The translations under genes were made by a program, and so were the position numbers. Positions 17,049-25,103 of a DNA stretch of 64,000 bases are shown piece after piece (the first letter of the stretch is position 1; every line of letters begins with the position of its first letter). Source of the DNA: Actinomycetospora corticicola (lineage in GTDB: Bacteria; Actinomycetota; Actinomycetes; Mycobacteriales; Pseudonocardiaceae); assembly GCF_013409505.1 (NCBI RefSeq), contig NZ_JACCBN010000001.1, positions 682,001 through 746,000 on the forward strand, read 5' to 3'. Under the pieces are notes generated by a model. That model was not told the origin of the DNA. It did no database searches and saw nothing but the letters and a program-made list of their open reading frames with translations.

Positions 17049-18157
17049 TCCCGCCCCGTCGATTCGAGCTACCGGACGACTGGGAGCGCGTGCCAGGCCT
17101 TATCGACCGAATCCAGGATCTCGTCACGGCCGGGCGGTACCGGACCGCGCTGGACGTACTTCTCGCACACTTACGCCGTGACGCAGCAAGCGTCGACGCA
17201 CTGGCGCTCGCGGCCGTGACGATGAGCGGTAGCCGAACGGAACGCGTCGAGTCTCCCGAGCCGCCGATGCCGATCCAGGAGAACAGCGCGCTGTTCGCCC
17301 CGATCACCACGGTGTGCAGCGTCTGCACAGGCTCGTGGTTCTCTACCCACACGCTGCACCGCACCGAGCAGTGGAGCATCGTCAACCCGATCGGCCTTCA
17401 GTGCCAGGTCTGCCGTCATACGATCTGTAAGAACTGTCGCCCATGGACCGCGAACGAGGGACTGAGCCGCCCCTGCCCGGAGCCAGGCTGCAAAGGAACC
17501 GTGACCGCGCCGGTACTACCTACCGGTCGGGACGACGTGGAACCCGTCGATCCGATGACGATAGAGAACGTCGTTGTCATCCGGGCCGGGCCGATCACGC
17601 CTACCGTCGACGAGGCGATGACCGTCGTGACGAAGTTTGTTCCCATTCTGCGTTCGGACACATCGATGGTCTCGATCCGTCCGAGTGCGCCCCACATCAT
17701 GGACAGGACTTTCTCTCGCAACCTCTATGCGGTGTCCGTCCTCGAGGGCCTCGAACGAGAGCGTGTGCTCGAGCGTGGTTCGTGGAGCCGGGCAACCCCG
17801 CTATTCATAGAGGCCGGGGCGGCGGACGACGCCGACTACCTGCTCGTCGTTGTTCGATGGCCTGGAGTGCCCAAAAAGGTGGTGCACGTCCACGTGATGC
17901 GGGAGGGCTCCGAGCACATGAGCGCCGACTACATCCACATGCTGCTTGAGGTCATGGCGCCACGAGCCTTCACCGACCACGCGACAATCACCGGCACGCC
18001 GGGGGGCGACTGGCCGGAAGACCCACGGTTCATGATCCTGCTACTCGTCAATAGGAACCACCCCGAGTACCTGAGCGACGACTTCGTCGTGCGGACGCAA
18101 TTTGGGCAGGGCCCGGACGGACTGCGGTACGTCCTCGCCGCGGTCTCCCCAGCCTGA
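17045..18157 (+). CDS. Eight-cysteine zinc-binding protein of the kinase/protease cassette
   Basis: A 370-residue protein starting at a GTG that overlaps the kinase stop, with GGAGGG six bases upstream. Residues 1-60 are helical and TPR-like (ALDVLLAHLRRDAASVDALALAAV). Residues 91-149 hold CSVC, CQVC, CKNC and CPEPGC (C91, C94, C120, C123, C128, C131, C144, C149), enough for two zinc sites in a RING-like or treble-clef fold. The remaining 200 residues are alpha/beta and unrecognised. The frame ends at 18157, but coding-like sequence continues in another frame (see 18158-18478), so the present C-terminus may reflect a frameshift. Its role in the cassette is unknown; adaptor or substrate recognition is possible. 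Confidence 0.75.
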   Translation: MIPPRRFELPDDWERVPGLIDRIQDLVTAGRYRTALDVLLAHLRRDAASVDALALAAVTMSGSRTERVESPEPPMPIQENSALFAPITTVCSVCTGSWFSTHTLHRTEQWSIVNPIGLQCQVCRHTICKNCRPWTANEGLSRPCPEPGCKGTVTAPVLPTGRDDVEPVDPMTIENVVVIRAGPITPTVDEAMTVVTKFVPILRSDTSMVSIRPSAPHIMDRTFSRNLYAVSVLEGLERERVLERGSWSRATPLFIEAGAADDADYLLVVVRWPGVPKKVVHVHVMREGSEHMSADYIHMLLEVMAPRAFTDHATITGTPGGDWPEDPRFMILLLVNRNHPEYLSDDFVVRTQFGQGPDGLRYVLAAVSPA

Positions 18158-18478
18158 ACGAAGGGGAGCACATCGCCTCCTCCGCGACGTGGGCGCTGCC
18201 GCACGTGACAGGGTTCGAGATGGCCGCCACGATGCTCGCGGACGGCGAGGTCCTGACCCTCATGACCGAAAAGCGTCGGTGATCCTCTGGGCGACGGACA
18301 CGGCAAGGTCGGGCAGTTCCTGTTCGGCGCCTGGGAGCACCCGCCCTCGGGACTGACGTTCGCGGCCCAGGTCGATTTCGCGCGGAAGAGCTTCGACGAC
18401 GATCGCACCGTCGTGGCCGTCTGGACCGGGTCGCGGAGCGGTGCCGCCTTCCTCAGGTCTTCGACCCCAATGGAGTGA
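18158..18478 (+). pseudogene. Frameshifted coding remnant between zinc protein and HhH-like gene
   Basis: Codon-third-position GC stays high here, but the sequence is split across frames. One frame, contiguous with the last codons of the zinc-protein gene, reads HIASSATWALPHVTGFEM, then AATMLADGEVLTLMTEKRR, and stops at 18282. A second (the zinc protein's own frame) resumes after a TGA at 18263-18265, reading GQFLFGAWEHPPSGLTF, ARKSFDDDRTVVAVWTGS and ending SSTPME with a TGA at 18476-18478 that overlaps the next gene's GTG. Neither has a good start codon. This looks like the decayed or frameshifted C-terminus of the zinc protein, or a broken extra gene. A sequencing error would also explain it. 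Confidence 0.5.
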
Positions 18479-19080
18479 GCGCCCTCGTCGCGTCCGATAC
18501 GGCCTGCGAGGGTCGGGTCGTGGGGGACAACGGGGACGAGCAGGTCGGACAGATCGATCGCGACTTCGTCGACAGGTGGGCGAAGCGCTACCCGCTGGGC
18601 GACGCAGAGGTGGCTCTCTTCGGAGAGGTCAGGCGCGGCGTGGCCGGGCGAGGGCACTACGAGCGGAGCGACTTCCTGCGTGCAGGCACCTGGAAGTCGG
18701 CTCGACCGAAGCCGTACCTGGAGGCGAACAGCGACGAGGACATCCGAGACCTGACCCGGCTGGCGTTCGTCGCGTCCGAGCGGCTCGGCTACCGCATCCT
18801 CGATCTGCTCTCCGGGGTGAACGTCCCGATGGCAAGCGCCTTGCTCACGGTGTGGGCTCCCGATCGGTTCACCGTCATCGACTACCGCGCGCTGGAGACA
18901 CTGCGGGCGCATGAGGAGCTCGGTGACGAATATCCGTCGTACCCGGACTACCTCGCGCTCTGCCGCGGGATCGCTGCTCGTGTGGATTGCGATCTCCGCA
19001 CTCTCGACCGGGCGCTGTGGACCTGGTCGCGGGAGAAGGGCACCGAGGAGCCGCCCGACGACGCCGATCCGCTCGCCTGA
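18475..19080 (+). CDS. Uncharacterised protein with HhH-like core
   Basis: A 201-residue protein starting at a GTG that overlaps the stop of the broken upstream frame (GTGA). The core reads LDLLSGVNVPMASALLTVWAPDRF followed by TVIDYRALETL, a pattern found in uncharacterised proteins that resemble helix-hairpin-helix DNA-binding modules (hydrophobic-Gly-V/I-x-x-A-S). Its ends are acidic. It recalls the GVGPVTASKLLA segment of the DUF6308 protein at 6401-7069. It may be the last gene of the cassette beginning at 14516. Function unknown. Confidence 0.65.
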   Translation: MSALVASDTACEGRVVGDNGDEQVGQIDRDFVDRWAKRYPLGDAEVALFGEVRRGVAGRGHYERSDFLRAGTWKSARPKPYLEANSDEDIRDLTRLAFVASERLGYRILDLLSGVNVPMASALLTVWAPDRFTVIDYRALETLRAHEELGDEYPSYPDYLALCRGIAARVDCDLRTLDRALWTWSREKGTEEPPDDADPLA

Positions 19081-19115
19081 GGAAGAACCCGTCCCAGTCT
19101 GCTACGTCAAGGCAA

Positions 19116-19250
19116 CGATGCCGGAACCGAGTCGGATGGACGCGGCTTCGGCGTGGTGGTGCGTGCTCAGCGCCGGGGCATGTTCTCGGCGCACGGCTTG
19201 CAGCCGTCCTCGTGCCGCGGACACGCAGACCCTACCCGCCGTCGGGAAGC
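19116..19250. pseudogene. Decayed 3' end of a surface-protein paralogue with its hairpin
   Basis: The stretch at about 19170-19205 (GGCGTGGTGGTGCGTGCTCA, then GCGCCGGGGCATG) closely matches the 3' ends of the surface-protein genes at 40635 and 41710, where it encodes the terminal residues MPRR-stop or MHRR-stop on the minus strand. The adjoining CCGGAACCGAGTC also matches the left arm of their terminator hairpin, but the right arm has diverged. No open frame of the protein remains. I interpret it as a relic of a fourth copy or of recombination at the shared hairpin. Confidence 0.45.
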
Positions 19251-19254
19251 ACGA

Positions 19255-20022
19255 TCAGGCAAAGGCGCCCGACCAGGTCGGTGGGCCGCCGCGGGTGAGT
19301 CGGCGGACCAGCGTCCACACGATGGCGAGCACCGCGACGAGGACGGGCGTCACGATCCATCCGGATCCGCCGGGGAGGATCCACACCAGGCCCCACACCA
19401 GCGCGACCGCGAAGGGCAGCGGGGCACGGACGCACTCGACGGCCCAGGTGCCCGTGATGGCGACCGTGAACACGGCCGCCCAGGCGAGGAGCACCGACGC
19501 CTCACCGCCACCGAGACCGAGGCCCGCGCCGAGCAGCTCGCCGGCGGCGGGGGTCAGGGCGGCTGTCCACCCGAGTGCCAGGGACACCGGGCCGTGCAGC
19601 GTGAGGCGCGTGCGGAGGGTCCGGGCAGGTTCGAGCCGGACCAGCCGCCCGGCTGCGGCGGCGAGGGCGACGACGCCGACGACGACCGCGCCCCCGGCGA
19701 CGAGGGGCTGCGCCCCGAACAGGACCAGCGCGATCTGACTGACGAGCGCGAGGACCAGCGGGGCGCGTACAGCGCGGAAACGCGGGTCAGCGAATCGGGC
19801 CGCCCGCACGGATTCGACCGCGAGCACGAGGAGGCCGACCAGGACCAGCAGGCCGATGGTGGTGCCGGCCGGGGCGGGATGGACGACGTCGGTCGCCGGG
19901 ACGGGCTGCCCGCGCAGGGCGAAGGCACCGAGCGCGACGACGGCGAGGCCGAGCAGCAGCCACGCCTCGACGCGGTCACGGAGCTCCGGCATCGGGTGCA
20001 CCTCGGACACGGGGCGCAGCAT
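19255..20022 (-). CDS. Polytopic membrane protein of unknown function
   Basis: A 255-residue protein with about seven or eight hydrophobic helices of the AWLLLGLAVVALGAFAL / VVVGVVALAAAAGRLV type and short Arg-rich loops (VRRLTRGGPP near the end). There is no ATP-binding or substrate motif and no recognised family. The start could be either ATG (20022 or ten codons later at 19992). It is followed on the same strand, in the direction of transcription, only by the pseudogenised region, and lies 51 bp downstream of the small gene at 20074. Confidence 0.65.
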   Translation of the reverse strand: MLRPVSEVHPMPELRDRVEAWLLLGLAVVALGAFALRGQPVPATDVVHPAPAGTTIGLLVLVGLLVLAVESVRAARFADPRFRAVRAPLVLALVSQIALVLFGAQPLVAGGAVVVGVVALAAAAGRLVRLEPARTLRTRLTLHGPVSLALGWTAALTPAAGELLGAGLGLGGGEASVLLAWAAVFTVAITGTWAVECVRAPLPFAVALVWGLVWILPGGSGWIVTPVLVAVLAIVWTLVRRLTRGGPPTWSGAFA

Positions 20023-20073
20023 GCCGTGCCCCGGCCGCCGCGGCAGACCCGACGTCGCGTGCGGGCAGACCCC

Positions 20074-20346
20074 TCAGTCGCGGGCCTCGCGACGGGCGAG
20101 CTGCCGACCCTCCGGCGTGATCGCTGTCGGCAGGGGGAAGCGGTCCTGGTGGGTGACCTCGATGTAGCCGGCCTCGGACGCCTCGGTCACCACGCGGGCG
20201 CGCTGCTCGGGGTCGACCTGCACGCCGTCGACGGTCCAGTCCGGCGGCGGGACGTCGGCGCCGCCCTCGGCGTGGGAGTCCCCGAGGTGCTCGTCGAGGT
20301 GGCGGAGCAGGCTCGTCAGGACGTCGGCGTCGGATGCAGCGGTCAC
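20074..20346 (-). CDS. Small protein with winged-helix-like C-terminus
   Basis: About 90 residues from GTG 20346, chosen because GGAGG lies six bases upstream; the longer frame to 20439 lacks such support. The N-terminal half is acidic and helical (DADVLTSLLRHLDEHLGDSH). The end (ARVVTEASEAGYIEVTHQD, FPLPTAITPEGRQLARRE) has the 'x-LTPEGR-L' wing pattern of small winged-helix proteins. It lies downstream of an IclR regulator with 146 bp between. Function unknown; a DNA-binding or adaptor role is only suggested. Confidence 0.6.
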   Translation of the reverse strand: MTAASDADVLTSLLRHLDEHLGDSHAEGGADVPPPDWTVDGVQVDPEQRARVVTEASEAGYIEVTHQDRFPLPTAITPEGRQLARREARD

Positions 20347-20492
20347 CGGTGACCTCCAGGTCTTCGGGGCAGCCGGTGCGGGCAGAAATGCCGACACCGA
20401 GCGGACGTCGTCGGGATGTACGACGACGGCCCCCGGCAAACCGCCGTTGTCCTGCGTCGATCGGAGCCGCGGGCGCGCTCATGACGGCGAGG

Positions 20493-21293
20493 TCAGCCCC
20501 CGGTCGCCGCCGGGATCGCCTCGAGCACCGCGGCCACCGCCGTGCGCAGCGCCGCGACGTGCTCCCGCTCGAGCGCAGTGCTCCAGCGCGCCTCCGGGGT
20601 CGCGACGCTGAGGCCGCCGAGGAGACCGCGGTCGGGGTGCACGATCGCCACCCCGACCGAGCAGACGCCGGGCTCCACCTCACCCCGGTTGCGGGCGTAG
20701 CCCCGGGAGCGGACCCGCCGTAGCTCCGCGAGGAGCGCGTCGAGGTCGGTCAGGGTGCGCGGCGTCCGGGCCGGGAGGACGCCGCCGGGGTAGGCCGCGC
20801 GGACGGCGTCGTCGTCCCGGGTCGCGAGCATGGCCTTGCCGACGCTGGTGGCGTGGGCGTCGCGGGTCTGGCCGACCCGGCTCGCCACCCGCAGCGTCGA
20901 CACGCTCTCGATCACGTCGACGTAGCGGACATCGGTGCGGACGAGTTCTCCGAGGTGCACGGTCTCCCCGGTCTCCGCGGCGAGCGAGACGAGCACCGGG
21001 CGGACGACGCCCGCGAGGTCGAGATCGGCGCCCGCGGCCCGGCCGAGGTCGGCGAACGCGGGTCCCGGCCGGTACCGCCGCGAGACCGGGTCCTGCACCG
21101 CGAACCCGCGGTAGACGAACATCGCGAGCAGTCGGTGGGCGGTCGACTGCCCGACGCCGAGGTGCTCGCGGACCTCGGCGAGGGAGACCTCGCGCCGGTC
21201 GGCGAGCCGGCGCAGGAGCATCAGCGTCCGGTCGACGGACTCCAGGGGGTAGCGAGGGGCGACCTGGTCCTCGGCCCCCGGGTGCACGGCCAC
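20493..21293 (-). CDS. IclR-family transcriptional regulator
   Basis: A 266-residue regulator. The N-terminal winged helix (about 15-75) reads YPLESVDRTLMLLRRLAD, then EHLGVGQSTAHRLLAMFV. The C-terminal IclR effector domain includes TGETVHLGELV, VGKAMLA and RNRGEVEPGVCSVGVAI, where Cys and surrounding residues are family-conserved. IclR regulators usually sense small aromatic or organic acids and control adjacent catabolic genes. It starts three bases after the stop of another IclR gene, so the two are co-transcribed and were probably duplicated. Likely targets are the transporter and catabolic genes to the right. Confidence 0.92.
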   Translation of the reverse strand: MAVHPGAEDQVAPRYPLESVDRTLMLLRRLADRREVSLAEVREHLGVGQSTAHRLLAMFVYRGFAVQDPVSRRYRPGPAFADLGRAAGADLDLAGVVRPVLVSLAAETGETVHLGELVRTDVRYVDVIESVSTLRVASRVGQTRDAHATSVGKAMLATRDDDAVRAAYPGGVLPARTPRTLTDLDALLAELRRVRSRGYARNRGEVEPGVCSVGVAIVHPDRGLLGGLSVATPEARWSTALEREHVAALRTAVAAVLEAIPAATGG

Positions 21294-21296
21294 AAC

Positions 21297-22043
21297 CTAG
21301 CCGAGCTGCTCGACGCGATTGCGGTCCTCGCTGATGCGCGCCGCGGTGACGGTCAGCTGGCGGACCCAGTCGGCGAGCTGGTGCCGGTCGTAGCGCACGG
21401 TGGGCATCGCCAGGGAGATCGCCAGGGCGGGGGAGCCGGGGGGACCCTCCACCCGGCGGCCGATCGCGGTCACGCCCGTCTCGGTCCGCTGGTCGTTGAG
21501 CGCGAACCCCTGCCGCCACACGCGCGTGAGGTCTCGCAGCAGGGCCTCGACGTCGACGTCGGTGTCGTCGTAGAGCGCGCGGACCTCCTCGGGGTCCCGG
21601 GCGGCCAGGGCCGCCCGCCCGCCGGACACGAGGTGGGCGGGCAGCGCGCGCCCCTCCCGGTCCCCGACGCGCAGCGTGTGGCCGCACTCCACGGTCGCCG
21701 CGAAACGGGCCTCGTCCGCGACGACGACCATGAGGTTGCTGGTCTCCCCGGTGCGGGCGGTGAGCGCCTCGAGGTGCGGGAGCGCGAGGCCCCGCAGGAC
21801 GGCGGCCGGCTCCGACGGCGCCGAGCGCCGCAGGACCGGCCCGGCCACGTACCGGCGGTCGGGCTGCTGCTCGGCGAAGTCCCGGTAGACGAGCATCGCG
21901 AGCAGCCGGTGCGCGGTGGACCGTGCGACGTCGAGCCGTTGCGCCGCGTCGGTCACGCGCAGCGCCCCCTCCTGCTGCAGCAGGAGCGCGAGGCGGAGCG
22001 CATGGTCCACCGACTCGATCCCGTAGCCCGGCTTGTTCTTCAC
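21297..22043 (-). CDS. IclR-family transcriptional regulator
   Basis: A 248-residue IclR protein starting at GTG 22043 (KNKPGYGIESVDHALRLA). The helix-turn-helix is RVTDAAQRLDVARSTAHRLL; the effector domain shows TGETSNLMVVV and a shortened GKA-type region (VSGGRAALAA). A much longer frame reaches 23027 but runs antisense through the transporter and is spurious. Divergent from the MHS transporter at 22122, with 78 bp between, which is the standard arrangement for a regulator controlling uptake. It is followed by a second IclR gene. Confidence 0.9.
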   Translation of the reverse strand: MKNKPGYGIESVDHALRLALLLQQEGALRVTDAAQRLDVARSTAHRLLAMLVYRDFAEQQPDRRYVAGPVLRRSAPSEPAAVLRGLALPHLEALTARTGETSNLMVVVADEARFAATVECGHTLRVGDREGRALPAHLVSGGRAALAARDPEEVRALYDDTDVDVEALLRDLTRVWRQGFALNDQRTETGVTAIGRRVEGPPGSPALAISLAMPTVRYDRHQLADWVRQLTVTAARISEDRNRVEQLG

Positions 22044-22121
22044 ATCAGAACTGTATCGGGCGTCGAGCGGAACGCTCGTACCGTTCGTCCTGGCTTTCCC
22101 CGACGATGCAGGAGACCCGCG

Positions 22122-23417
22122 ATGACGACGCGCACGGCGCCCCCCTCCACCTCCCGGCCCGCGGCGGGCCGCACGCGCTCGGCCGTCCTCGGCACGCTCG
22201 GCAACGTCATGGAGTGGTACGACTTCACCGTCTACGGCTTCCTCGCCGCCGCGATCGGTGCCGCGTTCTTCCCGGGCACCGACCCGGTCGCCGCGCTGCT
22301 GGCCTCGTTCGCCGTGTTCGCGGTCGGCTTCGTCGCGCGCCCGATCGGCGCGCTCGTCCTCGGGCCGGTCTCCGACCGCCGCGGGCGCCGGTTCGTGATG
22401 CTGCTGTCGATGCTCCTCATGGCCGCGGGCTCGCTCGTCATCGGGCTCAGCCCCACCTACGCGAGCATCGGCGCCGTCGCGCCCGCCCTGATCGTCCTCG
22501 GCCGGCTCATGCAGGGCTTCTCCGCGGGCGGCGAGTTCGGCAGCGCCGCGGTCTTCCTCACCGAGTGGGCCAGCCGGGGCCGGCGCGGGCTCTACGGCAG
22601 CTTCCACCAGGTCGGCACCTACGGCGGCCTGCTGCTCGGCATCCTCGTGGTGTCGCTGCTGACCTCGGCCCTCGGGCCGGAGGCGGTGCGGGAGTGGGCG
22701 TGGCGGATCCCGTTCCTGCTCGGGGCGCTGCTCGCGCTCGTCGTGCTGGTGCTGCGGCGCACCGTCGGGGAGACCCCGGAGTTCGAGGACCTGGAGCGGG
22801 CCCGTGCGACCGGTGCGGAGGCGCGGACGGATTCCTCGATCCCGGTCGGTCGGGCGTTCGTGCTGGCCCTGGGGGTCGTGGCGCTGTGGGCCGTCACGTC
22901 GTTCGTGACGATCAACTACATGCCGACCTTCGCCGCCACGTTCGCGAAGGTCCCGGCGACCTCGGCCCTGTGGGCGACCGCGATCGGCTGCGTCGTCGCG
23001 GTGGCCCTCATCCCGCTCTTCGGGCACCTGTCCGACCGGGTCGGGCGCCGTCCGCTCATCGTCGGCTCGGCCATCGCGTTCGTCGTGCTCCCGGTGCCCC
23101 TGTTCGCGCTCCTGGTCGCGGTGCCCTCGTTCGGCACGCTGGTGCTGGTCCAGGTCGTCTTCGCGGTCCCGACGAGCACGATTGCGGGCGCCGGCACCGC
23201 CACCATCAGCGAACTGTTCGGCACGCGGCGCCGTGGAGCGCTGGTCTCGATCGCATCGGCGATCTCGGTCGCGGTGTTCGGGGGCGCCGGCGGGTACGTC
23301 GCCACCCTGCTGGTGAGCACCACCGGGCTCGCGATCTCGCCGTCGTTCTACATCGTCGCCGTCGCGCTGATCACCCTCGTCGCCGGTCTCGCGCTGCCGC
23401 GCACGGCGGCCCGGTGA
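22122..23417 (+). CDS. MHS-type MFS transporter (organic acid/proton symporter)
   Basis: A 431-residue protein with twelve predicted helices. The metabolite:proton symporter subfamily is marked by GNVMEWYDFTVYG near the first helix and by the loop-2/3 motif GPVSDRRGRRF, plus a repeat-like GHLSDRVGRRPL in the second half. Members import shikimate, betaine, dicarboxylates and aromatic acids. ATG 22122 has GGAGA six bases upstream. It is divergent from IclR and overlaps the truncated dehydrogenase gene (GTGA). The substrate is probably what the neighbouring catabolic genes consume. Confidence 0.92.
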   Translation: MTTRTAPPSTSRPAAGRTRSAVLGTLGNVMEWYDFTVYGFLAAAIGAAFFPGTDPVAALLASFAVFAVGFVARPIGALVLGPVSDRRGRRFVMLLSMLLMAAGSLVIGLSPTYASIGAVAPALIVLGRLMQGFSAGGEFGSAAVFLTEWASRGRRGLYGSFHQVGTYGGLLLGILVVSLLTSALGPEAVREWAWRIPFLLGALLALVVLVLRRTVGETPEFEDLERARATGAEARTDSSIPVGRAFVLALGVVALWAVTSFVTINYMPTFAATFAKVPATSALWATAIGCVVAVALIPLFGHLSDRVGRRPLIVGSAIAFVVLPVPLFALLVAVPSFGTLVLVQVVFAVPTSTIAGAGTATISELFGTRRRGALVSIASAISVAVFGGAGGYVATLLVSTTGLAISPSFYIVAVALITLVAGLALPRTAAR

Positions 23418-23890
23418 CGACGTCCTCCGTCCTGGTCACGGGCGGCACCGGGTCCCTCGGTGCCGTTCTGTGCCGTCGGTTCCGGGCGGACGGCCACGTG
23501 GTGGTCGCGGCCGACCGGTCCGGCACGGCCGCCGTGCCGGACGGGGTGCACCACCGCCCGCTCGACGTCACCGATCCGGCGAGCGTGGAGGCCTGCCTCG
23601 ACGCGGTCGAGGGCCTCGCCCCGCTCTCGACGGTGGTCCTGGCGCACGGGGTGCTCCTGCCCGCGCCGGGCCGCGAGGCGGCCGGGGAGCGGATGGCCCG
23701 CACGCTCGAGGTGAACCTGGCCGGCGCGGCGCCTGCCGCCGCCCCCGGGGACCTCCTCGCGCAGGTGCCGCTCGGTCGCTATGCCACTCCCGACGACGTC
23801 GTCGAGGCCGTGTCCTTCCTGGCCTCGGACCGGGCCGCCTACGTCACGGGGACCACGCTGATGGTCGACGGCGGGGTCACCGCCCGCTGA
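23414..23890 (+). pseudogene. Short-chain dehydrogenase with catalytic segment deleted
   Basis: A 158-residue open frame, against about 250 for this family. The N-terminal NAD(P)-binding part is intact (VTGGTGSLGAVLC, residues 8-20; HRPLDVTDP; VLAHGV; LEVNLAG at 98-104), and the C-terminus is typical (LGRYATPDDVVEAVSFLAS, YVTGTTLMVDGG). The roughly 90 residues between, including the catalytic Ser and the Tyr-x3-Lys, are absent: residues 105-112 jump directly to the C-terminal part. The frame is preserved, so a protein may be made but cannot be a working dehydrogenase. It is coupled to the transporter and followed by a strong terminator. Confidence 0.75.
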
Positions 23891-23901
23891 GGCCCGGACA
23901 T

Positions 23902-23940
23902 GCGAGAGCGGGGCCACCACGACGGTGGCCCCGCTCTCGC
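23902..23940. terminator. Bidirectional hairpin terminator
   Basis: A perfect 17-bp inverted repeat: GCGAGAGCGGGGCCACC at 23902-23918 pairs with GGTGGCCCCGCTCTCGC at 23924-23940 around a five-base loop. It lies between two convergent genes (the truncated dehydrogenase and a monooxygenase). It has no U-tract, as is common in high-GC actinobacteria. Confidence 0.85.
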
Positions 23941-23946
23941 ATGCGA

Positions 23947-25074
23947 TCACCAGGGGCGGTCACCGGGCTGCGGGTGGGACCGCACCCCCGCGTCGTCGAG
24001 CAGGTCGAGGACCTTCCGGAACCCCTGCAGCTCGGCCGGGCTCCACAGCGGGAAGTTGATCAGGATGTTGCGGACGTCCTGCCCGGTCAACCGCACGAGA
24101 CGTTCCGCGACCTGCTGCGGGGTGCCGACCAGCTGCAGCATCGCCTCGCCGCTGCCCAGCGCGCGGACCGCCTTGTCCTCGCCGAGCTTGTCGAACATCG
24201 TCCGGGCCGACTCGATCGAGCCGAGGATGTCGCCCGCGATCTCCCACGCCGCGTCGTGGTTCAGCGACTCCAGCAGGCGCGCGTACTCCTCCTCGGCCTC
24301 GCCCTCGTTCTCGCGCACGAGGGCGATCGCGAACGGGGTGACCGAGACGTCGCGTCCGTTGGCGGCGGTGAGCCCGGCCAGCCGCTCGCCGACGCCGCGC
24401 AGGGCGTCGTCGTCCTTCGCGAGGGTGACCAGCTCGTCGCAGTAGTTCGCGGCGAACGCGGTGCCCGCGGTGGAGGCGCCGGCGCTGACGAGGTGCGGGC
24501 GCGGGTCACTGGCCGGCCGCGGCGCCTTGATCCGTCCCTTGGCCCGGTAGTAGCGCCCGTCGTGGTCGATCGGCTCGTGCTCGGTCCACAGCCGCTCGAC
24601 GACGTCGACGAACTCGGCGGCCATGGCGTAGCGCTCGTCGTGCTCGACGAACTCCGCGCCGAACAGGGCGGCCTCGGCGTCGGAGAACCCGGTGACCACG
24701 TTCCAGCCCCAGCGCCCGGAGCTGAACGAGTCGAGCGTCGCGCCCATCCGGGCCACGTGCGCGGGCTTGTGGTGGGTGGTGTGGAAGGTGGAGACCACGC
24801 CGATCCGCTCGGTCACGGCGAAGATGCCCATCGCGAGCAGCGGGGCGTGGTAGGCGGGGGACTGGTGGCCCGCGACCTCGGCCGCACGCTGGTGACCCGA
24901 CCAGTTGTCGGCGATGAACAGTGAGTCGAAGCCGACCTGCTCGGCCGTCCGGGCGAGCTCGAGCAGGTTCTCCTTGTTGAGGCGGGGGGTGCGGCGGGCG
25001 GCCTCGTCGGACCAGACGTGATTCGTCTGGCCCGCGGGGAAGAAGTAGCCGATCGACAGCCGGTCAGGTGCCAT
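23947..25074 (-). CDS. LLM-class flavin-dependent monooxygenase
   Basis: A 375-residue luciferase-like (bacterial luciferase / alkanesulfonate monooxygenase-type) TIM barrel. Visible features: FFPAGQTNHVWSDEA, GFDSLFIADNWSG, GVVSTFHTTHHKPAHVAR, SSGRWGWNVVTGFSDAEA and LVSAGASTAGTAFAA for FMN and substrate pocket loops. These enzymes use reduced FMN from a separate reductase and oxygenate sulfonates, amines, esters or other organics. ATG 25074 has AGGAAAGG upstream. It is the last gene of the five-gene minus operon from 31766; the closely related paralogue at 28396 suggests duplication. Substrate unknown. Confidence 0.9.
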   Translation of the reverse strand: MAPDRLSIGYFFPAGQTNHVWSDEAARRTPRLNKENLLELARTAEQVGFDSLFIADNWSGHQRAAEVAGHQSPAYHAPLLAMGIFAVTERIGVVSTFHTTHHKPAHVARMGATLDSFSSGRWGWNVVTGFSDAEAALFGAEFVEHDERYAMAAEFVDVVERLWTEHEPIDHDGRYYRAKGRIKAPRPASDPRPHLVSAGASTAGTAFAANYCDELVTLAKDDDALRGVGERLAGLTAANGRDVSVTPFAIALVRENEGEAEEEYARLLESLNHDAAWEIAGDILGSIESARTMFDKLGEDKAVRALGSGEAMLQLVGTPQQVAERLVRLTGQDVRNILINFPLWSPAELQGFRKVLDLLDDAGVRSHPQPGDRPW

Positions 25075-25103
25075 GGTGACCTTTCCTCTCGGGAAGCGGC
25101 GAC

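Noticed and set aside
18155..18157. Possible third selenocysteine TGA at the end of the zinc-protein gene
   Set aside because: The sequence after the TGA in the same frame is not coding-like and has no UGSC-type motif; the continuation is in a different frame.
20853..22121. Long N-terminal extension of the transporter frame antisense to both IclR genes
   Set aside because: The real transporter starts at 22122 with a ribosome site; the extension has the composition of an antisense shadow.
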